A stretch of DNA of 64,000 nucleotides. Origin: Parasponia andersonii (lineage: Eukaryota; Streptophyta; Magnoliopsida; Rosales; Cannabaceae). Under the pieces are notes generated by a model. The model was given only the letters and a program-made list of their open reading frames with translations, was not told the DNA's origin and searched no databases. The stretch spans positions 265,384 through 329,383 of the forward strand of contig JXTB01000428.1 in assembly GCA_002914805.1 (NCBI GenBank). Direction: 5' to 3'. Made by a program: the position numbers and the translations under genes. This document shows positions 34,356 to 46,100 of the stretch, in pieces; the stretch's first letter is position 1, and every line of letters begins with the position of its first letter.

Positions 34356-36621
34356 TGTCACGAACTAAAATCTCAAGCATTGACTTTTTAGTAATTTTGA
34401 GTGTAAGTTAAAATAAATAAAGAATTTTATAAAATTCGGAGAAAACACAGTACTTGAATATTTCATTTTAGTCCTTGACTCATTAGAAATTCTATAAATA
34501 GGAAACACATCTTTAATTTAATTTATTAAGAGAGGGGTGCCAATTAAAATTTGATGAAACATAATTAATTTGTACGAAAACTTGGTTTGATAAAAATTTT
34601 AACGTTAATAAAAACGAAATTCGTAAACCTAAAGTCAGAAAGTCCAAAAATTGGTTTACATAATTAATCAAAATTCCAAGTACTTAAAACTTTAAGAAAT
34701 ATGCTCCTTGGGAACTATAGGGTCCCATATATATATACCAAATCCTCAAATAGTAGTAAATACATCCTCAAACATTCACTTGATAGACTCAAAGAACTTG
34801 GCAAATCAGTTAGAAATGGAAAAAGAGTGAGACAAAGAAAAGTACCAACCCAAGGAGGAATAAAACCACGAACCTAAGCCAAACGACCTGCCTAACAATC
34901 GAAACAATTGACTCGAATGAGTGATCGCCTGAAAGGAGGGAAAAGAGAAGGGGTGAGCTTGAAAGCTCAATAAGAAAATTGTTACCTCAATTAAAACCTT
35001 TTTAGTGATGGAAGACCCCTGCATGGTTAGTTTAATTCAAAATAACTTTTCAAAACCATATGTGCATATATTCATAAAAACATCCAAAACTGAGAGTTCA
35101 TATGCACATACATATATATAGAGGTGGGAAAACATAATATCTCAAAACTAATCAGTCCACAAACACATGACACAAATCCATCCATACTCATGAGTTCATC
35201 ACCTCTCATCGATGGAAATCAGGGTGTTGGTACTACGTGTGCCATACAGCCTGCCTGACACCTAGCCTATAACCGGAGGGGACACCCGTATGTCACCTAC
35301 CAAACCTGGAGGGGTAACCGCATTGCCTACGCCTGCCAAATGGGGAGGTAATCAGAAAAAAAATCTCGCACGGATTCACAGACTCTCACCGTCAGTGGGG
35401 CCGCAGCGCCACACTGTAAAAACCCCATGATGCTAGCCTGGGACTCATGTGTGATCCTATGACGCGTGTACTCTGAACTGAAATATAAAAGTAGCCATAC
35501 AGTAATTTATCTTCAAATGATACTCTAGTTTTTAATAAAATAATTAATTAAATTTTGTAGAAATAAAGGCAGCAAAACGGTCCTATTTTAACATATCCAA
35601 AAATAAGCTGCACTCAAAAATGTCCCAGAGCAATCCAATATATATAAATCATACCATCACAGATACTTAAAAGTTCTAAAATCATATTTATTCTCATATG
35701 TTGCAGAAAATAAGTTTTATTTAAAACAACGTAAAAGATAGGTAACCAAATCCCTACCTTACTATAATAGTGATACCACACTATTGGATGCTCAAAGTGC
35801 CGTTAGACGATCACTTGGAGGGTCGGGAACTAATCAGACGCCCTCGATCGTCCTCTTACGAAAAATCAATTTCTCACCGGAGTTTCAATTCCACAAACGG
35901 ACCTCTTCACTGAATTCCTAGCACCCAAAATAGCTAGGTTAGACATATGACTTGTCCAATTCGGGTACGGGCCCACAGCGGACTGGTGGCACGCAAAACG
36001 AGGTAAAATCTCGACCGTCCAATCTCAATTTTCGTCCTGATCACCAAACGACACAATATATATATCAAAATTCTCCATTTTCCGAGTACATTCCAAAAAT
36101 GATAACAAAAACAAAATCTAACGGTCGGATTAAAAACTAAAATTCGAAACTCAAAAGCACCCAAAAATGGCAACTTTCAATCCGGGCAAAACGGGATCGT
36201 GAAATATATACCTTGACGATCCTTGCGACAATACGAACCCAACGAGCCCAAGAACGCAGCTTAAAATGGCCGGAATCGTCGTCGGTGACGAAAACTCTAA
36301 AACAGCCATTAATGGTGTTTTTCCGGCAACGTGGCTCTCAGCGGTGACGGGGGTGGACGGCGCAGCTTCCTGGCGATACAGGAGGAGCTCACCAGTGACA
36401 GGCCTGGCCGGATGATGGGCGAGGTGGCGGTGGCTTCCTTGGTCCTCTTCGGCTGAGAGAACGAGAAGGAGGAGAAAGAGGGAGATTCTATGGGGGGAGG
36501 GGGGAGGGAGACGAGACAGAGGAAAGAGAGAGAGGGGTAGAAGTATATATATAATCTGATTTTTTTAAAAAAAAAACCGATCAAATGACCAAATTGCCCT
36601 TAAAAAAACTAAGTTATTATA
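34356..36621 (-). repeat. 3' LTR of LARD-like element
   Basis: From TGTCACGAACTAAAAT (34356) to GTTATTATA (36621; the partner ends GTTATTACA). It contains the conserved block at 35890-36135 and a GC-rich block at 36195-36480. On the coding strand a TATATATATAC box lies about 65 bp from the LTR start (near 36545-36555), followed by CT-rich sequence. This implies a very short U3 and a roughly 2-kb R-U5. Confidence 0.88.
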
Positions 36622-39600
36622 TTCTCCCCTCTTTATAGAAATTTCGTCCAGAAATTCAAGTACAAACCGAGAGTACGAACACGAACGTGAATTAATGAAA
36701 GCGTGAAATAGACACTCCTCACCTAGCATCAAAATCCTGCCAACATACCGAACCACACAATGATATCTAGCATCAAAATCCTGCCAACATACCGAACCAC
36801 ACAATGATATGGTGTAAGGGCGTGCACGAAGAGATACATAATCAAAAGATGACTCAGCAATATATATGAGAATCTCAACACCCATAGTTGGCAACGACAA
36901 CCTCAAGTATGTGAGCAGTCAAAAGATAATGGTAATAACCATGGTTAGAAGCCGAGAATACAGGACTCTGAACACTGATTATAAGGCACCAAACTAGAAC
37001 AACAGACCAAACATCAGATACAAGAATATCGTCTCCCTGATCATACCAGATCAATAATCTCCTGGGATATACTCATTGGTCTGCAACTAGTTTCCAGTCT
37101 TAGACAATCTTCGAGTCAATGATTCTAACAAGAGTCTCATTTCAAGCACAGAATACAATAGAATAGAGTTTAAAACAAAGAACAATAATCCTTGTATTAC
37201 ACCACACAAGATTAATGAGTTTAGAGATTGGAGGTGACAAAGAAAGATCAATGGTTCACAACCATTTTCTGTTCTCTGATTAGAGCGAGGAATAATACAA
37301 AACACAACCCACTTCTAGTCAAACACAAGACTAGAACACCCAAACAGAAAATCACCAATATAAAACATTAGTGCAAACCTCAATCTCCAATGCAAGCATC
37401 CAAACATGAGAAATTTCAAAAGCATTTCAAACCCTTTATCCAGTGTAATGTCTCATTAAAGAAAACCAGAACGAATACTGACCCAAAGACTCTATAAGTC
37501 CTTGATATAAAGAGGACTCCATGGACACAATCTAATGTCCTAGAAATATGCACATAACTGAAATCGATACTTAATACCCCAGAAATAAGATTCTAACAGG
37601 ATAGGCTGCCTGGTACCACCCTCGAGTGACGCCTGTCTCCCATGAAGCCTCATTTTAATTTTATTTTTTTAAAACAATTTTGAAAATATTTTTGAAAACA
37701 TTGGATGTAAAAAGTATTGGGGCCTAGAAATACTACACTAGTTCACAATATGGTTTCTCCCTGGCCAAAGGTAAACCACACCTGAACTTTGAGTACCCTT
37801 TATAATATAAACGTAGAGCCCAACGAGTCTTAAGATAAAAATCCATAAGTGATCTCAGTCCAATCACCATTATCCATATAACAATAACCATGTTATATCT
37901 AATTTAAATCCAATAAGGGAATTAGATCCAATTCAACATCAACATTTAGTAAAAGTTTCATTCCATACATATATGATGAAAATCTCTAGTAAACACAAGC
38001 ATCAACCTAAGATTGAGTGATACACAGTAACCATTTAGTAAAACAAACCTGGAATGCATGAAAAAGACACTAGTTTGTTCCACATAACTAACAAAACAAA
38101 CATTTATCACGTAAATCGTACATACTTTATAAAATAATAAATGAAGCCATATTTAAATCACCATGGTCGATTTTCTTTACAAAATTAGTAAGAAATTTCG
38201 GCCTCAGCCCATATCACAACTAAACACAACGTAATATTTTTATAGAATTCCAAAATATTCTCCAAACTAATTAAATAAGTTTTCAAAAAGTTTGAAAGTT
38301 CATACTTTTTTTTTTAACGTACGAAAGAAAAAAAATTGAGTAGTATAGAAAATATTAAAGTGTGAAACATTGTTAAAATATTTTCTCAAAGTGGGTAAAA
38401 CAAATACCGATTCTTACTTAAACCTTTAAAATAAGCATTAAAAGTTCATGAAAGGTTTTATACTAGGCATAACAAACTAATTAACATATATATGGATTCC
38501 ATACATTGGAAAACTAAAATTAAATCTTCAAAAAGAATATCACACAATCAAATGCACCACTCAAGGCTTGTTAAACACAAAGCCAAGTCATATAACTCAA
38601 TACCTTTCATTGATTTTTGTAAATCAAAATTTCATCCTCCTCCCAAGTTTTCTCAACACTAGGGAGATTGGCCAGAACCATTCATACAATGCTTGAAACC
38701 CAACTAAAACAAGTCATGCATAACTCCAATGCAATTCGTTCACACCGTGGGAAATTAAGTTAACGTGAGTCATTATACTAAACAATCCAAAAATACTAAG
38801 GGACTATGCATTAACTAATAAGGTAAACTACATCAAAGCAAGCTTAGAAGAAATATGCAATTGGAACCGTCGAACACCCAGGGCACAAGTGACAAGCTGC
38901 ATAGAATTTAAATCAAAATTCTCAATTCAAACATTTTCATAATGCAAATAGTCATATAAATTTCTATTATGCAGGCAATACATTCTAGAGAAAATTAGAA
39001 GCATAAATCTTCAGACACACTCACGAAGCTAATGATTTTCCCCCAAAATCATCTTCAATCTAGACCAAATATTTCCGAGTATTCAACTATGCAAATATTC
39101 TTATTCAAAACTTTTCTTAAATAACTTACATTCATTCGTTTATATCTCAAGTAAACCTATGAGTCAATTTACAAAAATACTCATTTGATCTCAAATCAAG
39201 TATCAAGTAGGGATTGAAAAATACTCAATAATCTACTAAATCCAAAATTTGAAAAGGCACTTGAACAGTTTGATTTACATATGTACATTCATAGAAATAA
39301 ACCACTTTGGTCTAGAGGTCCTTCAAATCAACACCACCTAATGTAAAATAAAATATCACTATTATACGAATAAGTTGGTAGTTTCACAAGACTTAGTCTC
39401 AAAGTAGCATATTAGTGTTAAAACGATAGCTCTTTTAAAAAAGTGTATTAATTTTGCCCAACTAATACCCAAGTTTAAGATGCTCATAATCCCTTTGAAA
39501 ATAAATATGTCACTTTGGTCAAATACAAAGATCTACGTCATTTTAAAAAAAATATTAATTATCAACTTGAAATTTTTAAAAGTTCCAAATCAAATGACTC

Positions 39601-40333
39601 AGTTTTTAAAATCCCACCAAAATCTCAACAAGTCAATATGTATCAAATTACCAAACCATGCACTTAATCAACAAGCATGCTATGCAAAAAGGTATCATCA
39701 ATGCAAACACTCAAATGTAGAGCCAAGTTTATGATGCATCCAAATCAAGTGATCACGAAGGTGTCAAATTCCAAGAAAATACTATCTCAGTCTAATAGAC
39801 ACCAATAAGATCAAGCCATATAAGCTAAAGTACAAACACTACATCAATGTATCATAAGCAGAAATCCCCAAGTAAAAACAACCACAAACAAATGCTGCAA
39901 TCAAAAGTGATAACAAAACCCGAGAGTCAACATATAGACAACCCACAAGACAGTCAAACACAACAACTAAGGTGCAAGATACCAAACTGCTACCTTGAAA
40001 CCCACGAGGTTCACATAGCCTACAACCTAAATAGACGAGGGAGAACAAGAATGAGCGTCCATTCGAAACGAATGATTACACTAAGAGCGGAAACTAATAG
40101 TCTCATGTCAACTAAACACATCCGAGACTAAATTCTAGGGGAATCACCATCCCAAAAATACCAGAATTTCACCTTTAAGAAGTTTAAGAGAGAACTTAGA
40201 AGGAATAAGAGCAAAGGCAACTTATCTAGCCAATTCCTAAGTGATGTATGAGGTATTTATCAAAACTATTTCTAAAACATTTTTAAACACTAAAAATTTA
40301 CACAGGCTCGATCCCAGACGGATCTGAAGCCGT
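36622..40333 (-). other. Non-coding interior of LARD-like element
   Basis: The sequence is long, A/C-rich on the plus strand and without retroviral domains. A polypurine tract (AAAGAGGGGAGAAT on the minus strand) adjoins the 3' LTR. A perfect 44-bp tandem duplication lies at 36723-36766 and 36767-36810. Short ORFs here are low-complexity and unsupported. Confidence 0.75.
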
Positions 40334-40345
40334 GCTCTGATACCA
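40334..40345 (-). other. Primer binding site of LARD-like element
   Basis: The minus strand reads TGGTATCAGAGC, complementary to the 3' end of initiator-Met tRNA, four bases inside the 5' LTR. It continues ACGGCTTCAG. It sets the element's orientation. Confidence 0.9.
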
Positions 40346-40349
40346 ATTC

Positions 40350-42606
40350 TGTCACGACCTAAAATCCCAAGCCGTGACTTTTTAGTAATTTTGAGTGTAA
40401 GTTAAAATAAATAAAGAATTTTACAAAATTCGGAGAAAACCCAGTACTTGAATATTTCATTTTAGTCCTTGACTTATTAGAAATTCTATAAAAAGAGAAC
40501 GCATCTTTAATTTAATTTATTAAGAGAGGGGTGCCAATTAAAATTTGATGAAACATAGTTAATTAGTACGAAAACTTGGTTTGATAAAAACTTTAGCATT
40601 AATTAAAACGAAGTTCGTAAAACTAGAGTCGGAAAGTCCAAAAATTGGTTTACAGAATTAATCAAAATTCCAAGTACTTAAAAATTTTAAGAAATATGCT
40701 CCTTGGGAACTATAGGGTCCCATATATATATATACCAAATTCTCAAATAGTAGTAAATACATCCTCATACATTCACTTGATAGACTCAAAGAACTTGGCT
40801 AATCAGTTAGACATGGAGAAAGAGTGAGACAAAGAAAAGTACCAAGCCAATGAGGAAGAAGACCACGAGCCTAAGCCAAACGACCTGCCTAGCCATCAAG
40901 ACAACTAACTTGAATGAGTGATCTCCTGAAAGGGGGGGGAAAGAGAAGGGGTGAGCTTGAAAGCTCAGTAGGAAAGTTGTTACCTCAATTAAAACTTTGT
41001 TAGTGATGGAAGACCCCTGCATGGTTAGTTTAATTCAAAATAATTTTTCAAAACTATATGTGTATATATTCATAAAAATATCCAAAACTGAGAGTCTATA
41101 TGCACATACATATATATAGAGGTGCGGAAAATATAATATCTCAAAACTAATCAGTCCACAAACACATGACACAAATCCATCCATACCCATGAGTTCACCA
41201 CCTCTCATCGATGGAAATCAGGGTGTTGGCACTACGTGTGCCATACAGCCTGCCTAACACCTAGCCTATAACCAAAGGGGACACCCGTGTATCGCCTACC
41301 AAACCTGGAGGGGCAACCGTATTGCCTACGCCTGCCAAATGGGGAGGTAATCAGAAAAAAAACTCCGTGCAGATTCACAGACTCTCATCGTCGGTGGGGC
41401 CGCAGCGCCATACTGTAAAACCCCATGATACTAGCCTGGGACTCATTTGTGATCGTATGACATGTGTACTCTGAACTGATATATAAAAGTAGCCATGCAG
41501 TAATTTAACTTCAAATGATACTATGATTTTTAATAAAATAATTAATTAAATTTTGTAGAAAAATAGACAGCATAACGAACCTATTTTAACTTATCCAAAA
41601 ATAATCTGCACTCAAAAATATCCCAAAGCAATCCAATATATATAAATCATACCATCACAGATGCTTAAAAGTTCTAAAATCACATTTATTCTTATATGTT
41701 GCAGAAAATAAGTTTTATTCAAAACAACGTAAAAGAGAGGTAACCGAATCCCTACCTTACTAGAATAGCGATATCACACTATTGGATGCTCAATGTGCCA
41801 TTGGACGATCACTTGGAGGGTCGGGAACTAATCCGACGCCCTCGATCGTCCTTTTGCGAAAAACCAATTTCTCACCGGAGTTTCAATTCCACAAACGGAC
41901 CTCTTTACTGAATTCCTAGCACCCAAAATAGCTAGGTTAGACATATGACTTGTCCAATTCGGGTTCGGGCCCACACTAGACCGGTGGCACGCAAAATGAA
42001 GTAAAATCTCGACCGTCCGATCTCAATTTTCGTGCCGAACACTAAACGACACAATATATATATCAAACTTCTCCATTTTCTGAGTACATTCCAAAAATGA
42101 TAACAAAAACGAAATCTAACGGTCGGATTAAAAACTAAAATTCGAAACTCAAAAACACCAAAAAATAGCAACTTTCAATTAGGGCAAAACGGGATCGTAA
42201 AATATATACATTGACGATCCTTGCGACGATACGAATCCAACGAGCCCAAGAACGCAGCTTGAAACGGCTAGAATCGTCGCCGGTGATGAAAACTCTAAAA
42301 CGGCCATTAATGGTGTTTTTCCGGCAACATGGCTCTCGGCGATGACAGGGGTGGGCGGCGCAGCTTCCTGGCAACACAGGAGGAGCTCGCCGGCGACTGG
42401 CCTGGCCGGACCATGGGCGAGGTGGCAGCGGCTTCCTTGGTCCTCTCCGGCTGAGAGAACGAGAGGGAAGAGAAAGAGAGATTCTGTGAGGGGGGTAGAC
42501 GAGACAGAGGAGAGAGTGAGAGGGGTATAAGTATATATATAATCTGATTTTTTTAAAAAAAAAACTGGTCAAATGAAATTGCCCTTAAAAAAACTGGGTT
42601 ATTACA
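40350..42606 (-). repeat. 5' LTR of LARD-like element
   Basis: From TGTCACGACCTAAAAT (40350) to GTTATTACA (42606), co-linear with 34356-36621 throughout. TATA-like box on the coding strand near 42530-42540; GC-rich block 42200-42480. A 145-codon ORF across the GC-rich block reads through simple and Arg/Pro-rich sequence and is not considered a gene. Confidence 0.9.
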
Positions 42607-42907
42607 AAAAGGCTTGTTAGTCAATAGTGATAGAGAAGTAGCCACATGTGCTATGTTGAAACGCATGGAGTATTTGTTGATGTGTTACGATCGAGTTGTA
42701 TAGCCTTTTGACTGAGTATGAATGACATTTTGTAATTTTCTTTTAGTATTAGTTTGTTTTAACCTTGTAAATACATGAGTGTTAACGTGAAAATTTCATT
42801 TGGCATGTATTGTATGTTTTTTTTCACGACATATTGTATGTTTTGAAAGATGGCATTTAATTATTATTTCTTTTGCACGCGGTAATTTTGTTACGAACTT
42901 AAAATGC

Positions 42908-42957
<50 letters not shown>

Positions 42958-43160
42958 TATAATCGTGAACTATATAATTTTGTAACAAATAGTGTTCTCA
43001 AGTTACAAAATCTTTTCTTTTATTCCCTCTAATTTCTCCAAATGCTGACAAATGTTACAAAACAAAGTGATGATACCCTGAGATAAATTTTAATTTGTAG
43101 GTCTCCCATGTCTCCAATGAACACTAAGTACTAGGAATAGATCAGAAACAAAATACGATT
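42607..43160. other. Short intergenic region downstream of CAD-A with a (TA)n microsatellite
   Basis: Holds a TA/TATG microsatellite at about 42909-42961 and presumably the 3' UTR of CAD-A. No clear poly(A) signal was singled out. Confidence 0.6.
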
Positions 43161-46100
43161 TTAAAGGCTAGGTTTCAATGTGTTTGCAATGTCGATCACA
43201 AATCGGTATCTGACATCTGCTTTTAGAAGGCGCTCCATTGCTACATTCACATAATCAATTGGAATAACCTCAATATCAGCTGTTATGTTATGTTTGGCTG
43301 CAAAATCAATCATTTCTTGCGTTTCCTTCATTCCTCCAATGCAACTTCCACCTACTATCTTTCTTCCTACAAAATTAAAACATATTATTTTTAGTACACA
43401 GTGTATAAATATGCAATCCACAATATATAAAATAGACAAAAATTTATATCACAGGCAAACACCATGGAAAATATATTTGTACTACGATATATATATATAT
43501 GGCCATTTTTCTATTTGTATAGTCATTCTCCGATATCAAATCCTAATTTTTTCGCATTAGAATAAAGGGCATAAATAGATATACTTACCCAATAGCAAAG
43601 AAAAAACTGGTATCTCAAGTGGCTTCTCAGGAGCACCAACCATAACAAGCTTTCCATGAGGCCTCAAGAGACCAATCAAAGGCAGAAGAGGATGGACAGC
43701 CGATACTGTATCAACAATACCATCCATTGTTCCTGTTGTAGCCTTCACATTCCAAAATAATTAGTCAAGACAAAAATGTTGACAAACATATATAACTGAG
43801 TACAGACCACGAATGTAGCCGTTCGACCTGACCGATTTTATTTATATTTTGGCTAATACAGATTACGTTTTAACAAATATTATATTGATCAAACATAACT
43901 TATGTTGCCAAAACATGAACGGACCGATCCTTTTGAGGGACCGCATTACGTACAGATATATATATATATATATATATTGATATATAATATGTACCTTGAG
44001 TTGTTCTTGGTCACGACTGACCAAAAATGAGTCAGCACCAAGATGTTCAATAGCTTCCTTCTTCTTGTTAGGGGAAGTACTAATCACTGTAACCTTAGCC
44101 CCCAAAGCCTTGGCAAATTTTACTGCCACATGGCCTAGCCCACCTAAACCAACTATCCCCACATGAAGACCAGGTTTATCGAGTCCAAAATATTTCAATG
44201 GGCTATAGACTGTAATCCCAGCACAGAGGAGAGGAGCAGCGGCATCAAGAGGTAGGCCATCGGGTATGCGAACAACGAAATGCTCGTCGGCCACCATGAT
44301 GTCGGAGTAGCCTCCGTAGGTGGTGGTTCCATCGTAGTATTTGGCGCCATAGGTGAGTATCATCTTGGGGCAGTAATTCTCTAGGTCGTCGACGCAGATT
44401 TCGCACGAGCGGCAGGATCCCACCATGCAGCCCACGCCAACTCTGTCACCAACTTTGAACTTCTCCACTTTGCTTCCTACCTCTGTTACTACTCCAACAA
44501 TCTCATGCCTGTTTTGTCCAAGCCAGAAGAGTTTTTTCAGTGTATAGTTGTAGAGATAATTTGCATCTTAATTAATACAAACTTAAACTCAATCTTTAGC
44601 TCATTAAAAAAATAATAATAATTTTCTTTGTTTAAGACGGAATTTTACAATTAAAACAGAAGGCAAAATGGCAAAATGTTGCCTATAGTGATCATCAGTA
44701 CTGTTGGCTTCTTAATTAAATGTTATGCAGAAATTGTTATTTAAAAAACATTACTTTTATCTATATATGTTATAAATATGTGACACATGAATAGATTTGA
44801 TTGATTATGCAAAATATAGTGTATAAACAAAGATATTCAAAAGAAATATTGTTGTATAGTAAGTAAAACAGAATTATTTTAGATATTGGGTATGATATGC
44901 TATAATTGAAAATTTATTTTCCTTTTATTACTATCGTTATCGTTATTATGGAAAACAGACCACAAAAAAGAATCCAGTCTGTCTTTATATCCACTAGACA
45001 TGATTCCCAGCTGTACCCCGGTAAATATCAACCTTTTCGCAAGGTGATTAATAAAGATTAATGGACCTAATTTTTCCAATACTTCATATATCATATAATC
45101 TTTTACAAATTAAGTACCCGTAAGAAAACCTACCAACATCTCTAAATCTGTACTGATTTAACCTTTTTCCATATATATATTGTAAAAACTGATTTTATTT
45201 TAGAGTAATTTGGACTTTGTACAAAGAATTGTAAATTTGTAAATTTTAATTTTCGAAATTAAATATTAAAACTATTAAAAATATTTTATTCAATTGTAAT
45301 AGCATCTTTTTTTTTTTTTTTTTACAATCTCACTCCACCTATCCTTTCATAATATAATATAGCTAAAAATAATTTAATAAAGACAATTATGTGCTCAAGA
45401 GATAANTTTTTTTTTTTTTTTTGGCTTAAAAGGTCTTTAGAGTCCAAATTCTTCAAAGAGAGGCTTAGGAGAAAAAAGGAAATAGCAGTTTCTATTGGAG
45501 CTTCATTGCATCACCACCGCTGCCCATTTCTGATAACGCACCAACTCACACTGAAGAGGACTCACTGAAGATCGAAACCCCACCAGTTTCGCAGGAATCG
45601 AAGTTTCGGTAACCGAGATCTGGCCATCTAAAGATCGCGCCAAAAATATGATTTTCTGGCGAAAGTTCCAGTATCTGACCTCCATTTTTTACACGTTCAG
45701 CGTGTCGGTCTTCTTTCATCGTCGCCAACCACCTCCAAGTGGTTGCACATAAAAATTCATCTTCGATAAGTTTTTACCACTTTCATCGTTTTTACCAACT
45801 ATATAAAAAGTAATATGTTCATAAATTTTTATTTGGATAATTATTTTATCCGAGATAGATATATGAGGCGAAAAAGAGTTAAAAATCATGAATAATTACG
45901 ATTAATAGAAGTAAATACGGTATCCGATAGTATGATAACTTTTAAATAGGAAAATATGATGTTTTTATAATTTAGAACAAAAAGTGATATTTTTGCAAAA
46001 CTAAATAGTATTGGACTAAAATCTCTTACTATTGCTTATATTAGAAAACTATTCCTTTCTGAAATATTATTATAAAAATTTAATTAGTGAAGTTGATTGC

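Larger units (their letters stand above)
34356..42606 (-). mobile_element. Complete non-autonomous (LARD-like) LTR retrotransposon
   Basis: An 8.25-kb unit with two long LTRs in the same orientation, a PBS and polypurine tract in the right places, and identical 5-bp flanks AAAAG (34351-34355 and 42607-42611). Its roughly 3.7-kb interior has no protease, RT, RNase H or integrase on either strand. The last codons before the polypurine tract (VLEFLDEISIKRGE, minus strand, about 36660-36625) resemble the end of Tekay-type chromovirus polyproteins, so it probably derives from that clade and depends on a helper. By eye, about 12 mismatches separate the first ~220 bp of the two LTRs, so the insertion is not recent. 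Confidence 0.88.

Noticed and set aside
40334..40345. TGGTATCAGAGC as part of a tRNA gene
   Set aside because: Only the primer-complementary stretch is present next to an LTR; no cloverleaf sequence surrounds it.
42135..42572. 145-codon minus-strand ORF
   Set aside because: It covers the LTR start, a CT-rich tract and the GC-rich LTR block of the LARD-like element; the partner LTR breaks the frame.
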